Assembly (NCBI GenBank): GCA_023300375.1
Contig: JALZWO010000077.1
Coordinates: forward strand, 1-37,838
Source: Granulosicoccus sp.
GTDB lineage: Bacteria > Pseudomonadota > Gammaproteobacteria > Granulosicoccales > Granulosicoccaceae
Reading direction: 5' to 3'
DNA length: 37,838 bases
Shown here: piece after piece, positions 25,940-34,868 of the stretch
How positions within the stretch are numbered: the first letter of the stretch is position 1
How the letters are laid out: every line of letters starts with the position of its first letter
Notes under the pieces: model-generated
The model's database searches: none
Told to the model about the DNA's origin: nothing
Seen by the model: only the letters and a program-made list of their open reading frames with translations
Translations under genes and position numbers: made by a program

Positions 25940-26866
25940 CTACAACGGCGAAGGATGCGTCTCCCGCCAGTGTCTTGCAATATCGATACGCCGTGTGATC
26001 CATACCTTGTTATGTGAAGCCACATGATCAAGAAAACGCGCAATGGCTGTTGCTCGTCCGGGGCGACCCACAAGGCGAGAATGCAAACCTATGGACATCA
26101 TCTTGGGAGCACCTGCAACGCCTTCTGCATAGAGTGCGTCGAATGAGTCTCTTAAGTGATGCTCAAACTCACGACCAGTATTAAAACCTTGGCCATTGGA
26201 GAAGCGCATATCGTTTGCATCCATGGTGTAGGGCACCATCAGCTGCGCGCCACTAGGTGATTGTCGCCAATAAGGCAGATCGTCCGCATAGCTGTCTGCT
26301 GAATATTCAAAGTGTGCGTGTTCGGCCACAAGGTCTTGACTGTGTTCTGAGGTTCTACCTATATATGCCCCTGCAGGTAGGCTGCCTGTGACTTTTTCAT
26401 GTGTATGAATAGCTTGCTCTAGATGTGCACGTTCTTCTTCAATACTGAAATTTCTGTAGTCGATCCACTTTAGGCCGTGTGTGGCAATTTCCCACTTGGC
26501 TTCGTTCATGGCAGCTACCTGATCGGGCACACGGGCAAGTGCATTGGCTACACCGAATACGGTGACGGGAATGTTGCGCTCGGTAAACAGGCGGTGTAAG
26601 CGCCAGAACCCAGCTCTAGATCCGTATTCGTAAATAGACTCCATGTTCATGTGACGTTGGCCAGGCCAAGGCGCAGCACCAATAATTTCAGACAGGAACG
26701 CCTCTGATGCGGCATCACCATGCAACACATTATTCTCTGCACCCTCTTCAACGTTGAGTACGAATTGCAGGGCGATAACTGCTTTGTTTGGCCAAGCTGG
26801 ATTGGGCGGCGTTTGTCCGTAACCAATAAGGTCGCGAGGGTAGTCGTCAGTTTTGTCCATACTCAT
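25940..26866 (-). CDS. puuE: Cofactor-independent allantoinase PuuE
   Basis: PuuE hydrolyses allantoin to allantoate without metal, using a polysaccharide-deacetylase-like fold. The protein has 308 residues. Family landmarks include RDLIGYGQTPPNPAWPNKAVIALQFVLNVEEGAE, HGLKWIDY (with IATHG), SADSYADDLPYW, MVPYTMDANDMRF and IGLHSRLVGRPGR. The start is the ATG at 26866, just after the puuD stop codon; a GTG directly before it and an ATG two codons later are alternatives. It is the last gene of the minus-strand arm uraH-puuD-puuE. With uraD on the plus strand, the set converts urate to allantoate. Confidence 0.94.
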   Translation of the reverse strand: MSMDKTDDYPRDLIGYGQTPPNPAWPNKAVIALQFVLNVEEGAENNVLHGDAASEAFLSEIIGAAPWPGQRHMNMESIYEYGSRAGFWRLHRLFTERNIPVTVFGVANALARVPDQVAAMNEAKWEIATHGLKWIDYRNFSIEEERAHLEQAIHTHEKVTGSLPAGAYIGRTSEHSQDLVAEHAHFEYSADSYADDLPYWRQSPSGAQLMVPYTMDANDMRFSNGQGFNTGREFEHHLRDSFDALYAEGVAGAPKMMSIGLHSRLVGRPGRATAIARFLDHVASHNKVWITRRIDIARHWRETHPSPL

Positions 26867-26871
26867 CACGT

Positions 26872-28074
26872 TTATTCCGCTGTCGGGCCTGCTAAAAACC
26901 AGCGATCGATGGTATCTCTCTCTTCATCAGTGATGCCGGTCAGGTTGCCAATAGGCATGGCTTTTGTCACTACCGTTTGTTGATGAATGGTGGCCGCTTG
27001 TGCCAATACCTGCTCAGGTGTTTGCAGTACGATGCCTTTAGGAGGTGCGGAGAAGCCAGGGTGCGAAGGCACGTCTGCATGACAAGCTACGCAACGGGCT
27101 TCGACGATAGCGTGCGCCTCAGTTAGCGAAACTCGCTCTATGGTTTCATCACTGCTAATGATGCGCGGGCTAGGTGCTATGGCTGTGATAACACCTAGTA
27201 ATAATACAATTGCGGAACCAATGGGAATGAGTGAAGGCTTGCCAAAATGTGCTTTAACAAAGTGCACTCTAATGAGCGCGCCAGCCACTGACATGGCAAT
27301 GAGAATGAGCCAGTTGTATTCGTGTCCCCAAGTCATGGCGTAGTGGTTACTGATCATTACAAACAGCACTGGCAGTGTGAAGTAGGTGTTATGCACCGAA
27401 CGCTGCTTGGCGTGTACTCCATGTTTTGGATCGGGTTGTTCACCTTTTGATGTAGAGGCAACCATGGCACGCTGGCCTGGCATGATAATGAAGAATACAT
27501 TAGCAACCATGATGGTTCCAAGCATTCCCCCAAAGTGCATATAAGCACCGCGACCACTGAACAGCTGACACAGGCCCCAGGCGATAACGGTGAGTGCAAC
27601 CACCAGAATCACTGCCATCGTGTTTTCTTTTTGTCCAAATTTTGATTTGCACAAAGCGTCGTAGCCCAACCAGCCGCCGACCAATGTGAGCACTCCAAGG
27701 ATAATGGCTACAGGCTTAGACAACGCCATGACATTCGGGTCGATCAAATAAATTTCTGCCTGGTACCAATAAATGAGGGCCATGAGAAAGGCGCCGGTTA
27801 TTAGTGTGGTGTAAGCCTCCCATTTGAACCAATGCAGGTTCTGTGGCATGGCTGGCACGCCATTGGTGTACTTCTGCGCGTTATAAAACCCTCCGCCGTG
27901 TACGGCCCATAATTCTCCGCCTACACCTTGATCTCTGTCGGAAGCTTTGCTGGGTGCCTCAAGATGGTTGTCTAGCCAGACAAAGTAGAAGGAGGCTCCG
28001 ATCCATGCGATACCTGTGACCAGATGAACCCAGCGACCTAACAAATTTAGCCATTCAAGGATGTATCCTTCCAT
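26872..28074 (-). CDS. puuD: Membrane urate hydroxylase PuuD with C-terminal cytochrome c domain
   Basis: PuuD oxidises urate to 5-hydroxyisourate at the inner membrane and passes electrons through its own cytochrome c. The 400-residue protein has about eight to nine membrane segments in the DUF989-type domain (residues 1-300; WVHLVTGIAWIGASFYFVWLDN, GGGFYNAQKY, HWFKWEAYTTLITG, HNTYFTLPVLFVMISNHY). A periplasmic heme-c domain follows, with CVACH at 328-332 and a distal Met in TKAMPIGN. The start is the ATG at 28074 giving MEGYILEWLNLL, as in known family members; the upstream TTG at 28080 overlaps the uraH stop codon. It sits tightly between uraH and puuE. Confidence 0.95.
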   Translation of the reverse strand: MEGYILEWLNLLGRWVHLVTGIAWIGASFYFVWLDNHLEAPSKASDRDQGVGGELWAVHGGGFYNAQKYTNGVPAMPQNLHWFKWEAYTTLITGAFLMALIYWYQAEIYLIDPNVMALSKPVAIILGVLTLVGGWLGYDALCKSKFGQKENTMAVILVVALTVIAWGLCQLFSGRGAYMHFGGMLGTIMVANVFFIIMPGQRAMVASTSKGEQPDPKHGVHAKQRSVHNTYFTLPVLFVMISNHYAMTWGHEYNWLILIAMSVAGALIRVHFVKAHFGKPSLIPIGSAIVLLLGVITAIAPSPRIISSDETIERVSLTEAHAIVEARCVACHADVPSHPGFSAPPKGIVLQTPEQVLAQAATIHQQTVVTKAMPIGNLTGITDEERDTIDRWFLAGPTAE

Positions 28075-28076
28075 GA

Positions 28077-28445
28077 TCAACTACCGCGGTAAGTGGAATA
28101 AGCAAACGGTGAGATGAGCAATGGCACATGGTAGTGCTCATCGGCACTGGCAACGCCAAAACGTATCACCACAGTGTCAAGAAACAGCGGCGCATCGTTA
28201 GAATGCTGATGGTTTGAGGCGGCTGTTGATTTAAGGTAGCTGCCCACTGCGAACTGTATTTCATATTCTCCAGCGACAAAATCGCTACCTTCAAGCAGAG
28301 GTTTGTCACAACGGCCATCATCGTTTGTGACTGCTTGGCTGACAACGCTGCGTTGACCGTTCTCTATGCGCTCGACCACTAGCTTGATACCAGCTCCGGG
28401 TTTGCCGCGAGTAGTGTCAAGAATATGTGTGGATAAATGTCCCAT
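28077..28445 (-). CDS. uraH: 5-hydroxyisourate hydrolase (transthyretin-like)
   Basis: UraH hydrolyses 5-hydroxyisourate, the PuuD product, to OHCU. The 122-residue protein shows the family marks: HLSTHILDTTRGKPGAG at the N-terminus with the catalytic His, GR in the middle (DDGRCD), HYHVPLLISPFAYSTYRGS at the end, and the terminal YRGS tetrapeptide. I chose the ATG at 28445, where the conserved fold begins. The open frame reaches back to 28598, but those 51 codons are not family-like and include a REP-like stretch at 28507-28532. It is the first gene of the minus-strand purine arm and diverges from uraD across 273 bp. Confidence 0.94.
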   Translation of the reverse strand: MGHLSTHILDTTRGKPGAGIKLVVERIENGQRSVVSQAVTNDDGRCDKPLLEGSDFVAGEYEIQFAVGSYLKSTAASNHQHSNDAPLFLDTVVIRFGVASADEHYHVPLLISPFAYSTYRGS

Positions 28446-28718
28446 GTGAACTGAATTTCCGAGGTTGTCGAGCTGTGTGCAATAGATTGGCACTTTTTTA
28501 TCTGCAATCGTCGCTCCCGCGAAGGCGGCAAACCCTGTACGCACGTGGATGGATGCCTTCTTTAAATAGAGAGACGTTTTGAAGTAATTGACAATCAAGT
28601 GTGATGTTTTATACGACCTATATACACAAAATAGGCAAAAATATCTTGAGTATTACGGGCCAATGATAGAGAATCGCCGGTTATTAGACAGCGCTCATCA
28701 ACGCCACGGGTGCTATGA
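28446..28718. promoter_or_regulatory. Divergent control region between uraH and uraD
   Basis: This 273-bp region separates the two arms of the purine island and must hold both promoters. It includes a degenerate REP-like element (28507-28532, cgctcccgcgaaggcggc core) and an AT-rich segment around 28600-28655. Within that segment an imperfect dyad CCTAT-9 nt-ATAGG occurs at about 28616-28634. No regulator gene is adjacent. A promoter assignment from sequence alone would be a guess. Confidence 0.4.
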
Positions 28719-29288
28719 ATGGACAACGCAATGACAGAAGCTACCTCTTTAACTGATCGAGCGGCATTCATCACGCAATACGGCGGTATCTATGAGCATT
28801 CAGCGTGGATCGCTGAGCGAGCCTTCGACGAAGGTCATTTACCGGCGTTTTTGATTGAACCCGGTAGGTCTCACCTCAAAGAGCTGCGCTCAGCTGAAGA
28901 GGCCTCAGCCTTAGCTGCCACACTTGCAATAACTTTGTCTAAAAGCTCCGACACCGAGAAGCTGGCACTTATTTTGGCGCATCCGGACCTTGTGGGAAAT
29001 GCAGCCCTCGCGGGTAAACTCACTGATGAGTCAAATGCTGAACAATCCAGTGCTGGATTGGACAAATGCACCGCTGATGAACTTGCGCGATTCCAGAGCG
29101 CCAATGCTGAGTACAAAGAGCGATTTGGTTTTCCTTTCATCATGGCAGTGAGAGGGGCAGACCGGCAAAGTATCCTAAGCGCTTTTGAAAAACGATTGAC
29201 CAACGATAAGCAAGTAGAGTTTGATACTGCAATGGTTGAGATCAACAAAATTGCTTTGCTTCGTTTAGAGGCATTGATAAAAAGCTAG
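28719..29288 (+). CDS. uraD: OHCU decarboxylase
   Basis: UraD decarboxylates 2-oxo-4-hydroxy-4-carboxy-5-ureidoimidazoline to (S)-allantoin. The 189-residue protein carries the catalytic HPDLVGNAA with its His, SAGLDKCTADELARFQSAN, and YKERFGFPFIMAVRGADR. The length is near the 165-175 typical of the family plus a short N-terminal leader. The first ATG is 28719, with another at 28731; I kept the first. It heads the plus-strand arm and is followed by the permease fragment 120 bp downstream. Confidence 0.95.
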   Translation: MDNAMTEATSLTDRAAFITQYGGIYEHSAWIAERAFDEGHLPAFLIEPGRSHLKELRSAEEASALAATLAITLSKSSDTEKLALILAHPDLVGNAALAGKLTDESNAEQSSAGLDKCTADELARFQSANAEYKERFGFPFIMAVRGADRQSILSAFEKRLTNDKQVEFDTAMVEINKIALLRLEALIKS

Positions 29289-29408
29289 ACCATTTTTACC
29301 ACCACTGTTACCGCCACGACAGCACCGCACTGGCAACCTAGCCAGATCTAAGGAGTTTGGGCCCAGTCGGTAGAGGCCAATGAACAATCATAAAAGAGGA
29401 TAAAGGAA

Positions 29409-30077
29409 ATGGCTCGCAGTGAAGCAGGAATGATACCGGCACAAATGCGTGATCCAAACTACTTCCCCGGTATTATTAAGGGAACACCGCTCGGGATACA
29501 ACATGTTCTGGCCATGTTTGTCAGTAACGTAACACCCGCTATTATCGTGTCTGGCGCAGCTGGATTTGGTTTTGGTGACAGCTCCAGCATGATTTACATG
29601 ATTCAGATGTCAATGGTGTTTGCAGGTATTGCTACACTGTTGCAAACGATAACGATTGGCCCAATCGGCGCCAAACTACCTATCGTTCAAGGTACCAGTT
29701 TTGCGTTCATTCCCATTATGATCCCGATCGCTATCCAGTGCGGAATGCCGGCACTCATGGGCGGTATTATTGCAGGTGGTATTTTCCACTTTTTCTTGGG
29801 TACGTTTGTTGGCCGTATCCGTCATTGGCTTCCGCCATTGGTGACAGGCCTGATCGTTCTCATGATCGGTTTGTCGCTAGTGAAAGTCGGTATCCAGTAC
29901 GCAGCTGGAGGCGTGCCATTGATGGGTAATCCAGAATTTGGCACTTTTACCCATTGGGGATTAGCATTGGTGGTTATCTTCGTCACTCTAGGCCTGAAAT
30001 TTTTCACACGTGGCCTGTGGTCTTGTCTTTCCAAGCCGGCAAGTACGGTTTCCGGCACTGATGGTATCGTAAGATAG
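29409..30077 (+). pseudogene. Truncated NCS2 (uracil-xanthine/urate) permease, N-terminal half
   Basis: The 222-residue product is the first half of a nucleobase:cation symporter-2 protein, a family of about 450-490 residues. Conserved early features are present: GIQHVLAMFVSNVTPAIIV in TM1, PIVQGTSFAFIPIM in TM3 and five to six membrane segments. Similarity ends abruptly after FFTRGLWS (about residue 205). The last 17 residues (CLSKPASTVSGTDGIVR) are hydrophilic and not permease-like. The second half is lost, including the TM8 glutamate and the NAT signature of TM10. The stop codon overlaps the next start (TAGTG). A good AGAGGA ribosome site precedes the ATG, so it may still be translated. 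Transport activity is unlikely. Confidence 0.8.
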
Positions 30078-30919
30078 TGAGTAACGACAAACACAGTAGT
30101 AATCTCTATGTGCCGCAGGGCGGCTTACCTGGTCAGCATGAATTACTGACTGGGCGAGCCGTCACGACTGAAAGTTACGCAGTGATACCGCGTGGCGTGA
30201 TGACCGATATCGTGACCAGTTTTCTGCCACATTGGGAGAAAACAAGGTTATGGGTGTTGGCTCGTCCAATGTCGGGTTTCTCAACCACCTTTTCGCACTA
30301 TTTGATGGATGTTGGTGCTGGGGGTGGTAGTGATCAGCCTGAATCAGACGATGAGGCAGAGGGCGTGTTGTTCGTGGTAGAAGGCACGCTTAGCCTCAAT
30401 GTAGATGGCAAGCAGAACGCTTTAGTTAAAGGCGGCTATGCATGGCTTGCTCCGGGTGCTGTGTGGACGTTACACAATAATAGCAATGCGCCGGTGCGGT
30501 TTCACTGGTTAAGAAAGCGTTACCAAACGGTCCATGGCCTTGAGGTACCAAGCTCGTTTGTCACTCGCGAGGAGGACAATGAGTCTATTGCCATGCCTGA
30601 CACTGATGGTGCCTGGAGTACCACGCGCTTTGTTGAGCCCACTGACCTTCGTCACGACATGCACGTAAATATTGTTAGCTTTGAGCCCGGCGGCACAATC
30701 CCGTTTGCCGAAACCCACGTGATGGAGCATGGTTTGTATATGCTCGAAGGTAAAGCTGTGTATCGGCTAAACCAAGATTGGGTGGAAGTAGAAGCGGGGG
30801 ACTACCTGTGGTTAAGAGCATTTTGCCCACAAGCTTGCTACGCCGGAGGGCCTGGCCGTTTCCGGTATTTGTTGTATAAGGATGTGAACCGGCATATGGA
30901 TTTGCGCGGACGCATTTAG
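30077..30919 (+). CDS. allE: (S)-ureidoglycine aminohydrolase (bicupin)
   Basis: This 280-residue bicupin enzyme (YlbA/AllE, plant UGHY family) releases ammonia from (S)-ureidoglycine to give (S)-ureidoglycolate, after allantoate amidohydrolase. The N-terminal cupin (about 25-150, VLFVVEGTLSLNVDG and GGYAWLAPGAVWTLHN) lacks metal ligands. The C-terminal cupin has the Mn2+ motif ETHVMEHG (Glu212, His214, His218) with YMLEGKAVYRL, GDYLWLRAFCPQACYAG and a Gln. It begins with GTG at 30077, overlapping the permease fragment stop by one base, which implies coupled translation. No allC for the preceding step lies in this window. Confidence 0.92.
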   Translation: MSNDKHSSNLYVPQGGLPGQHELLTGRAVTTESYAVIPRGVMTDIVTSFLPHWEKTRLWVLARPMSGFSTTFSHYLMDVGAGGGSDQPESDDEAEGVLFVVEGTLSLNVDGKQNALVKGGYAWLAPGAVWTLHNNSNAPVRFHWLRKRYQTVHGLEVPSSFVTREEDNESIAMPDTDGAWSTTRFVEPTDLRHDMHVNIVSFEPGGTIPFAETHVMEHGLYMLEGKAVYRLNQDWVEVEAGDYLWLRAFCPQACYAGGPGRFRYLLYKDVNRHMDLRGRI

Positions 30920-30930
30920 GCGCTGGTCTT

Positions 30931-30958
30931 CTGGATTCCCGCCTCCGCGGGAATGATG
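30931..30958. repeat. REP-like hairpin element
   Basis: A perfect hairpin attcccgcctccgcgggaat spans 30935-30954 (8-bp stem, 4-nt loop), flanked by ctgg and gatg. This is the best-preserved copy of a repeat seen in degenerate form at 1154-1222, 28507-28532 and 36118-36162. It lies 12 nt after the allE stop codon and could stabilise or end that transcript. Confidence 0.7.
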
Positions 30959-31067
30959 TTTCCTGACATTTTCGCTTAAGTCAGTGCCATTTAGACATAA
31001 TTTACTAATAACGATCGCTTCTGTGTCATATCCTTAGCGCAAAGGATCACAAGGTACTAAAATCAAG

Positions 31068-34000
31068 ATGGGAAAGGTAGCACCTAGGCTAGGCGTGGAT
31101 ATCGGTGGCACTTTCACCGATGTGGTTCTCGAAATTGGTGAGAAGCAATTTTCCACCAAAGTGCTCACTACTTATTCAGCACCGGAGGACGCGATCATTC
31201 AAGGCTTGCGTCAGGTGTGCTCTGATGCCGCCATTGAGCCCAGCGCCATTGCGCAAATTATTCACGGTACCACGCTAGCAACCAATGCCTTGATCGAAAA
31301 GCGCGGTGCTAAAACCGCGTTCATCACAACGCAGGGTTTTCGTGACGTTATTGAAATGCGTACCGAAAGCCGCTTTGAACAGTACGACTTAAACCTTAAG
31401 CTGCCAGCACCTTTGCTACCGCGTAATCGCCGGTATGTGCTTGAGGAGCGTTTGGACGCCACTGGTGGTGTGTTAATTCCGCTCAAGCGTGCCGACATAG
31501 AGATGCTCGCTGACGAGCTGGCAAAAGCTAACTACGAGAGCATTGCGGTCGGCCTGCTGCATGCCTACGCCAATGATGTACATGAACGGATGATTCACGA
31601 TGTACTCAGCGAAAAGCTTAGCGACGTGATGGTGTCATTGTCATCTGAAGTTTCGCCTCAGATGCGCGAATACGAGCGGTTCAATACCACTATTGCCAAT
31701 GCTTACATTAAACCGTTGATGAAGTCGTATCTCGGTCGATTGAGGGCTCGCTTGGCAGCTGAGGGCGTGCAGTGTCCAGTATTTATGATGCATTCTGGCG
31801 GGGGCATTATGTCTCTGGAAAATGCAGCTGAATTTCCTGTGCGATTGGTGGAGTCGGGTCCAGCAGGCGGTGCTATTTTCGCCGCTGATATTGCCGCAAA
31901 ACACGGACTGGATAAAGTACTGAGTTTTGATATGGGTGGCACCACGGCAAAAATTTGTTTGATCAAAGATGAGACCCCAAAGACGGCGCGTGTCTTCGAA
32001 GTGGCAAGAACCTATCGTTTCAAGAAAGGCTCAGGTATGCCTATCTCCATCCCCGTTATAGACATGGTCGAAATTGGTGCGGGTGGAGGCTCATTGGCGC
32101 ATGTTGATTCATTAAATCAGATACGTGTTGGGCCAGAGAGTGCCGGATCAGAGCCCGGGCCTGCGTGTTACGGACGAGGCGGAAAACGCGCTGCGGTTAC
32201 TGATGCTGATTTGGTGCTAGGTAAGCTTGACCCCGATAACTTTGCTGGTGGTTCCATTAAACTCCATACGCAGAATGCAAGAGTGGCTCTTAAATCCGAA
32301 CTGGGTTCCAAGTTGAATATGAATGAGACTGAGGCGGCTTGGGGGCTTGCCGAGGTTGTTGATGAGAATATGGCAAACGCTGCCCGAGTTCATGCTGTTG
32401 AAAACGGCGAAGACTTGAGCGAATACACGATGATAGCCTTTGGTGGTGCAGCACCTCTTCATGCCGCCAGGTTGTGCGACAAGCTGGGTATTGCACGATG
32501 TCTTGTTCCAAAGGGTGCAGGCGTTGGTTCTGCTATTGGCTTTCTACGTGCACCGTTTAGCTTTGAAGAGAATCGCTCCGTATTTATGCGGCTGAGCGAG
32601 TTTGATGCAAACAGTGTTAAACAGCTGTTTACCGATATGGAGCAAGATGCTACAAAATTTGTGCGTCAATGTGATGCGCAGGCTGACATACAATCAGACT
32701 TTAAAGTGTACATGCGCTATTCGGGGCAAGGCTGGGAGATACCTGTGAACCTAAGCGCTGCGCAAGTTGCTAATCCGGATGCAAAAACGTATCTGTCGCT
32801 GTTTGAAAAAGAATACGAGAACCTGTTTGGGCGAACAGTTGACAGTATGGAGGTTGAGGTATCTGTCTGGTCTGTCAATGCTTATACACAAGTATCTAAG
32901 GCACGGCTAATCAATGCGCCTGTTGCATTAAAAGTGATCAGCGGTGATTCATCGCGTGATTTGTTTGATCCTGGCTTAGGCAAGAGTGTGTCAGCTAAAA
33001 CCATCGATCGGGATAGCTTGACCACGGGCGACACTGTGCAAGGCCCCTGCATTGTTACTGAAAATGAAACTGCGATTGTGGTTCACGCCAACCGTGAACT
33101 TGCCCAGCATGAGGATGGCACTCTCGACATCCGGGAAAAAACCGGTGTTGCGTTAGCGGTAAGCTCTGTTGAAGCTGGGCAGGTTGCTCATCAGGTTATG
33201 TGGAATCGGTTGATTTCGGTGGTAGAAGAGCAGGCGCAAGCACTAGTACGCACAGCATTCTCAACATCAGTTCGTGAAGCCGGTGATTTATCAGCTGGGG
33301 TTTATAACAGTGCTGGTGAGATTCTGGCACAGGCGGTTACTGGTACGCCGGGGCATGTCAATGCTATGGCCGATGCAGTGGGGCATTTTATTCGTCGTTT
33401 GGGGGCGGATAACATGCTTGAAGGTGATGTGTACCTCACCAATGACCCTTGGGAAGGCACAGGACATAAACATGACATTACTGTTGTTACACCCTCATTT
33501 TTTAATGACACCTTAATTGGTTTTTTTGCCTGCACAGCACACGTTACAGATATTGGTGGGCGTGGTTTTGGTGCTGATGCTAATGATGTTCATGAAGAGG
33601 GTTTAGCTATCCCGATCATGAAGTTTGCAGACGAAGGCGTAGTGGATTCAACACTTGTACATATTATCCGAGCGAATGTAAGAGAGCCAAACGAGCTGTT
33701 AGGTGATATCTATGCGTTGGCTTCGTGCAATGAGATTGGTCATCGCCGTTTGATAGAAATGCTCAAAGAATTTGGCTTAAGCGAGCTACACAGTATTTCC
33801 GACTTTATCCTGAGCAGCTCAAGAAAAGCCACGCTAAAGCGCATCAATGCACTTAAGCCGGGTAGCGCTTCAGGTGAGATGCGTATTGATGGTTACTCGC
33901 AGCCAGTTGATCTAAAAGTTAAGCTGACCATTAAAAAAGACGCCATTATTAGTGACTGGGAAGGCACTAGCGGACTGGATAAAAAAGGTATAAACGTACC

Positions 34001-34868
34001 TCTTGTGTATACCAAGGCGTATGCGTGCTACGCATTGAAGTGTGCCATCGCACCAGACATTCCCAACAATGCCGCCTCACTTGAACCGTTCAAGATAGTG
34101 GCACCGACAAACTCTATCGTTAACGCGGTATCACCAGCCCCCGTTGCTTTGCGTCATGTGATTGGGCATATGGTGCCCGACACGGTATACAACGCGCTTG
34201 AAAAACTACTACCCGGTGTTGTGCCTGCTGAAGGTGCAGGGTGCTTATGTAATTTTCAAATGTCACTACGACCACGCACTGACAAGCCGGCTCCCGACCA
34301 TGCTGTGCGGCGTGAAGTATTGACCTTTAACTCAGGTGGCTCTGGTGCCCGTCCAACGCTGGATGGTATGAGTGCAACGGCATTTCCATCAGGTGTGATG
34401 ACGATGCCAGTAGAGGCGACTGAACAAGTGGGGCCAGTCATTATCTGGCGTAAAGAGCTACGGGCTGATTCTGGAGGTGCTGGAGAGTTTCGCGGTGGCT
34501 TGGGTCAGTATATGGATGTGGGTGCGCGTGAAGGGCATGAATTTGATATCTCGGCTATGTTTGACCGCGTTGATCATCCGGCTCTTGGTCGCAACGGAGG
34601 CCAACCGGGTGGCGCAACAACCCTTGTGCGTAGCGATGGTGAAGCCATGCAGGGAAAAGGCAAACAGTTCATACCTCATGGTGTCAGAGTTGAGATGGCG
34701 TTTCCTGGCGGTGCGGGGTACGGCAAGCCATCTGATCGAGATATACAGGCAGTTAAGCGTGATATTGCTATGGGCTACATCACAGCTGAACATGCCACGG
34801 AACACTACAATCTCTGCGCAACAGAGGCGGCAGAGATCATTCAAAAATCAACACGAGGAGAGAGCTGA
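31068..34868 (+). CDS. Fused hydantoinase A/B (oxoprolinase-like) protein
   Basis: This 1266-residue protein joins a HyuA half (1 to about 690) and a HyuB half (about 709-1255) in one chain, as in ATP-dependent 5-oxoprolinase (about 1280). HyuA features: RLGVDIGGTFTDVVLE, HGTTLATNALIEKRGAKTAF, ESGPAGGA and SFDMGGTTAK (from about 286), typical of the ASKHA-type ATP-binding fold. HyuB features: WNRLISVVEEQAQALVRTAFSTSVREAGDLS, GHVNAMADAVGHF, YLTNDPWEGTGHKHDITVVTP, HVTDIGGRG and RGGLGQ. Substrates of such enzymes include 5-oxoproline, hydantoin and N-methylhydantoin. Its place after the purine genes suggests a cyclic ureide or hydantoin, but this is inference. The stop codon overlaps the next start (TGATG). 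Confidence 0.9.
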   Translation: MGKVAPRLGVDIGGTFTDVVLEIGEKQFSTKVLTTYSAPEDAIIQGLRQVCSDAAIEPSAIAQIIHGTTLATNALIEKRGAKTAFITTQGFRDVIEMRTESRFEQYDLNLKLPAPLLPRNRRYVLEERLDATGGVLIPLKRADIEMLADELAKANYESIAVGLLHAYANDVHERMIHDVLSEKLSDVMVSLSSEVSPQMREYERFNTTIANAYIKPLMKSYLGRLRARLAAEGVQCPVFMMHSGGGIMSLENAAEFPVRLVESGPAGGAIFAADIAAKHGLDKVLSFDMGGTTAKICLIKDETPKTARVFEVARTYRFKKGSGMPISIPVIDMVEIGAGGGSLAHVDSLNQIRVGPESAGSEPGPACYGRGGKRAAVTDADLVLGKLDPDNFAGGSIKLHTQNARVALKSELGSKLNMNETEAAWGLAEVVDENMANAARVHAVENGEDLSEYTMIAFGGAAPLHAARLCDKLGIARCLVPKGAGVGSAIGFLRAPFSFEENRSVFMRLSEFDANSVKQLFTDMEQDATKFVRQCDAQADIQSDFKVYMRYSGQGWEIPVNLSAAQVANPDAKTYLSLFEKEYENLFGRTVDSMEVEVSVWSVNAYTQVSKARLINAPVALKVISGDSSRDLFDPGLGKSVSAKTIDRDSLTTGDTVQGPCIVTENETAIVVHANRELAQHEDGTLDIREKTGVALAVSSVEAGQVAHQVMWNRLISVVEEQAQALVRTAFSTSVREAGDLSAGVYNSAGEILAQAVTGTPGHVNAMADAVGHFIRRLGADNMLEGDVYLTNDPWEGTGHKHDITVVTPSFFNDTLIGFFACTAHVTDIGGRGFGADANDVHEEGLAIPIMKFADEGVVDSTLVHIIRANVREPNELLGDIYALASCNEIGHRRLIEMLKEFGLSELHSISDFILSSSRKATLKRINALKPGSASGEMRIDGYSQPVDLKVKLTIKKDAIISDWEGTSGLDKKGINVPLVYTKAYACYALKCAIAPDIPNNAASLEPFKIVAPTNSIVNAVSPAPVALRHVIGHMVPDTVYNALEKLLPGVVPAEGAGCLCNFQMSLRPRTDKPAPDHAVRREVLTFNSGGSGARPTLDGMSATAFPSGVMTMPVEATEQVGPVIIWRKELRADSGGAGEFRGGLGQYMDVGAREGHEFDISAMFDRVDHPALGRNGGQPGGATTLVRSDGEAMQGKGKQFIPHGVRVEMAFPGGAGYGKPSDRDIQAVKRDIAMGYITAEHATEHYNLCATEAAEIIQKSTRGES

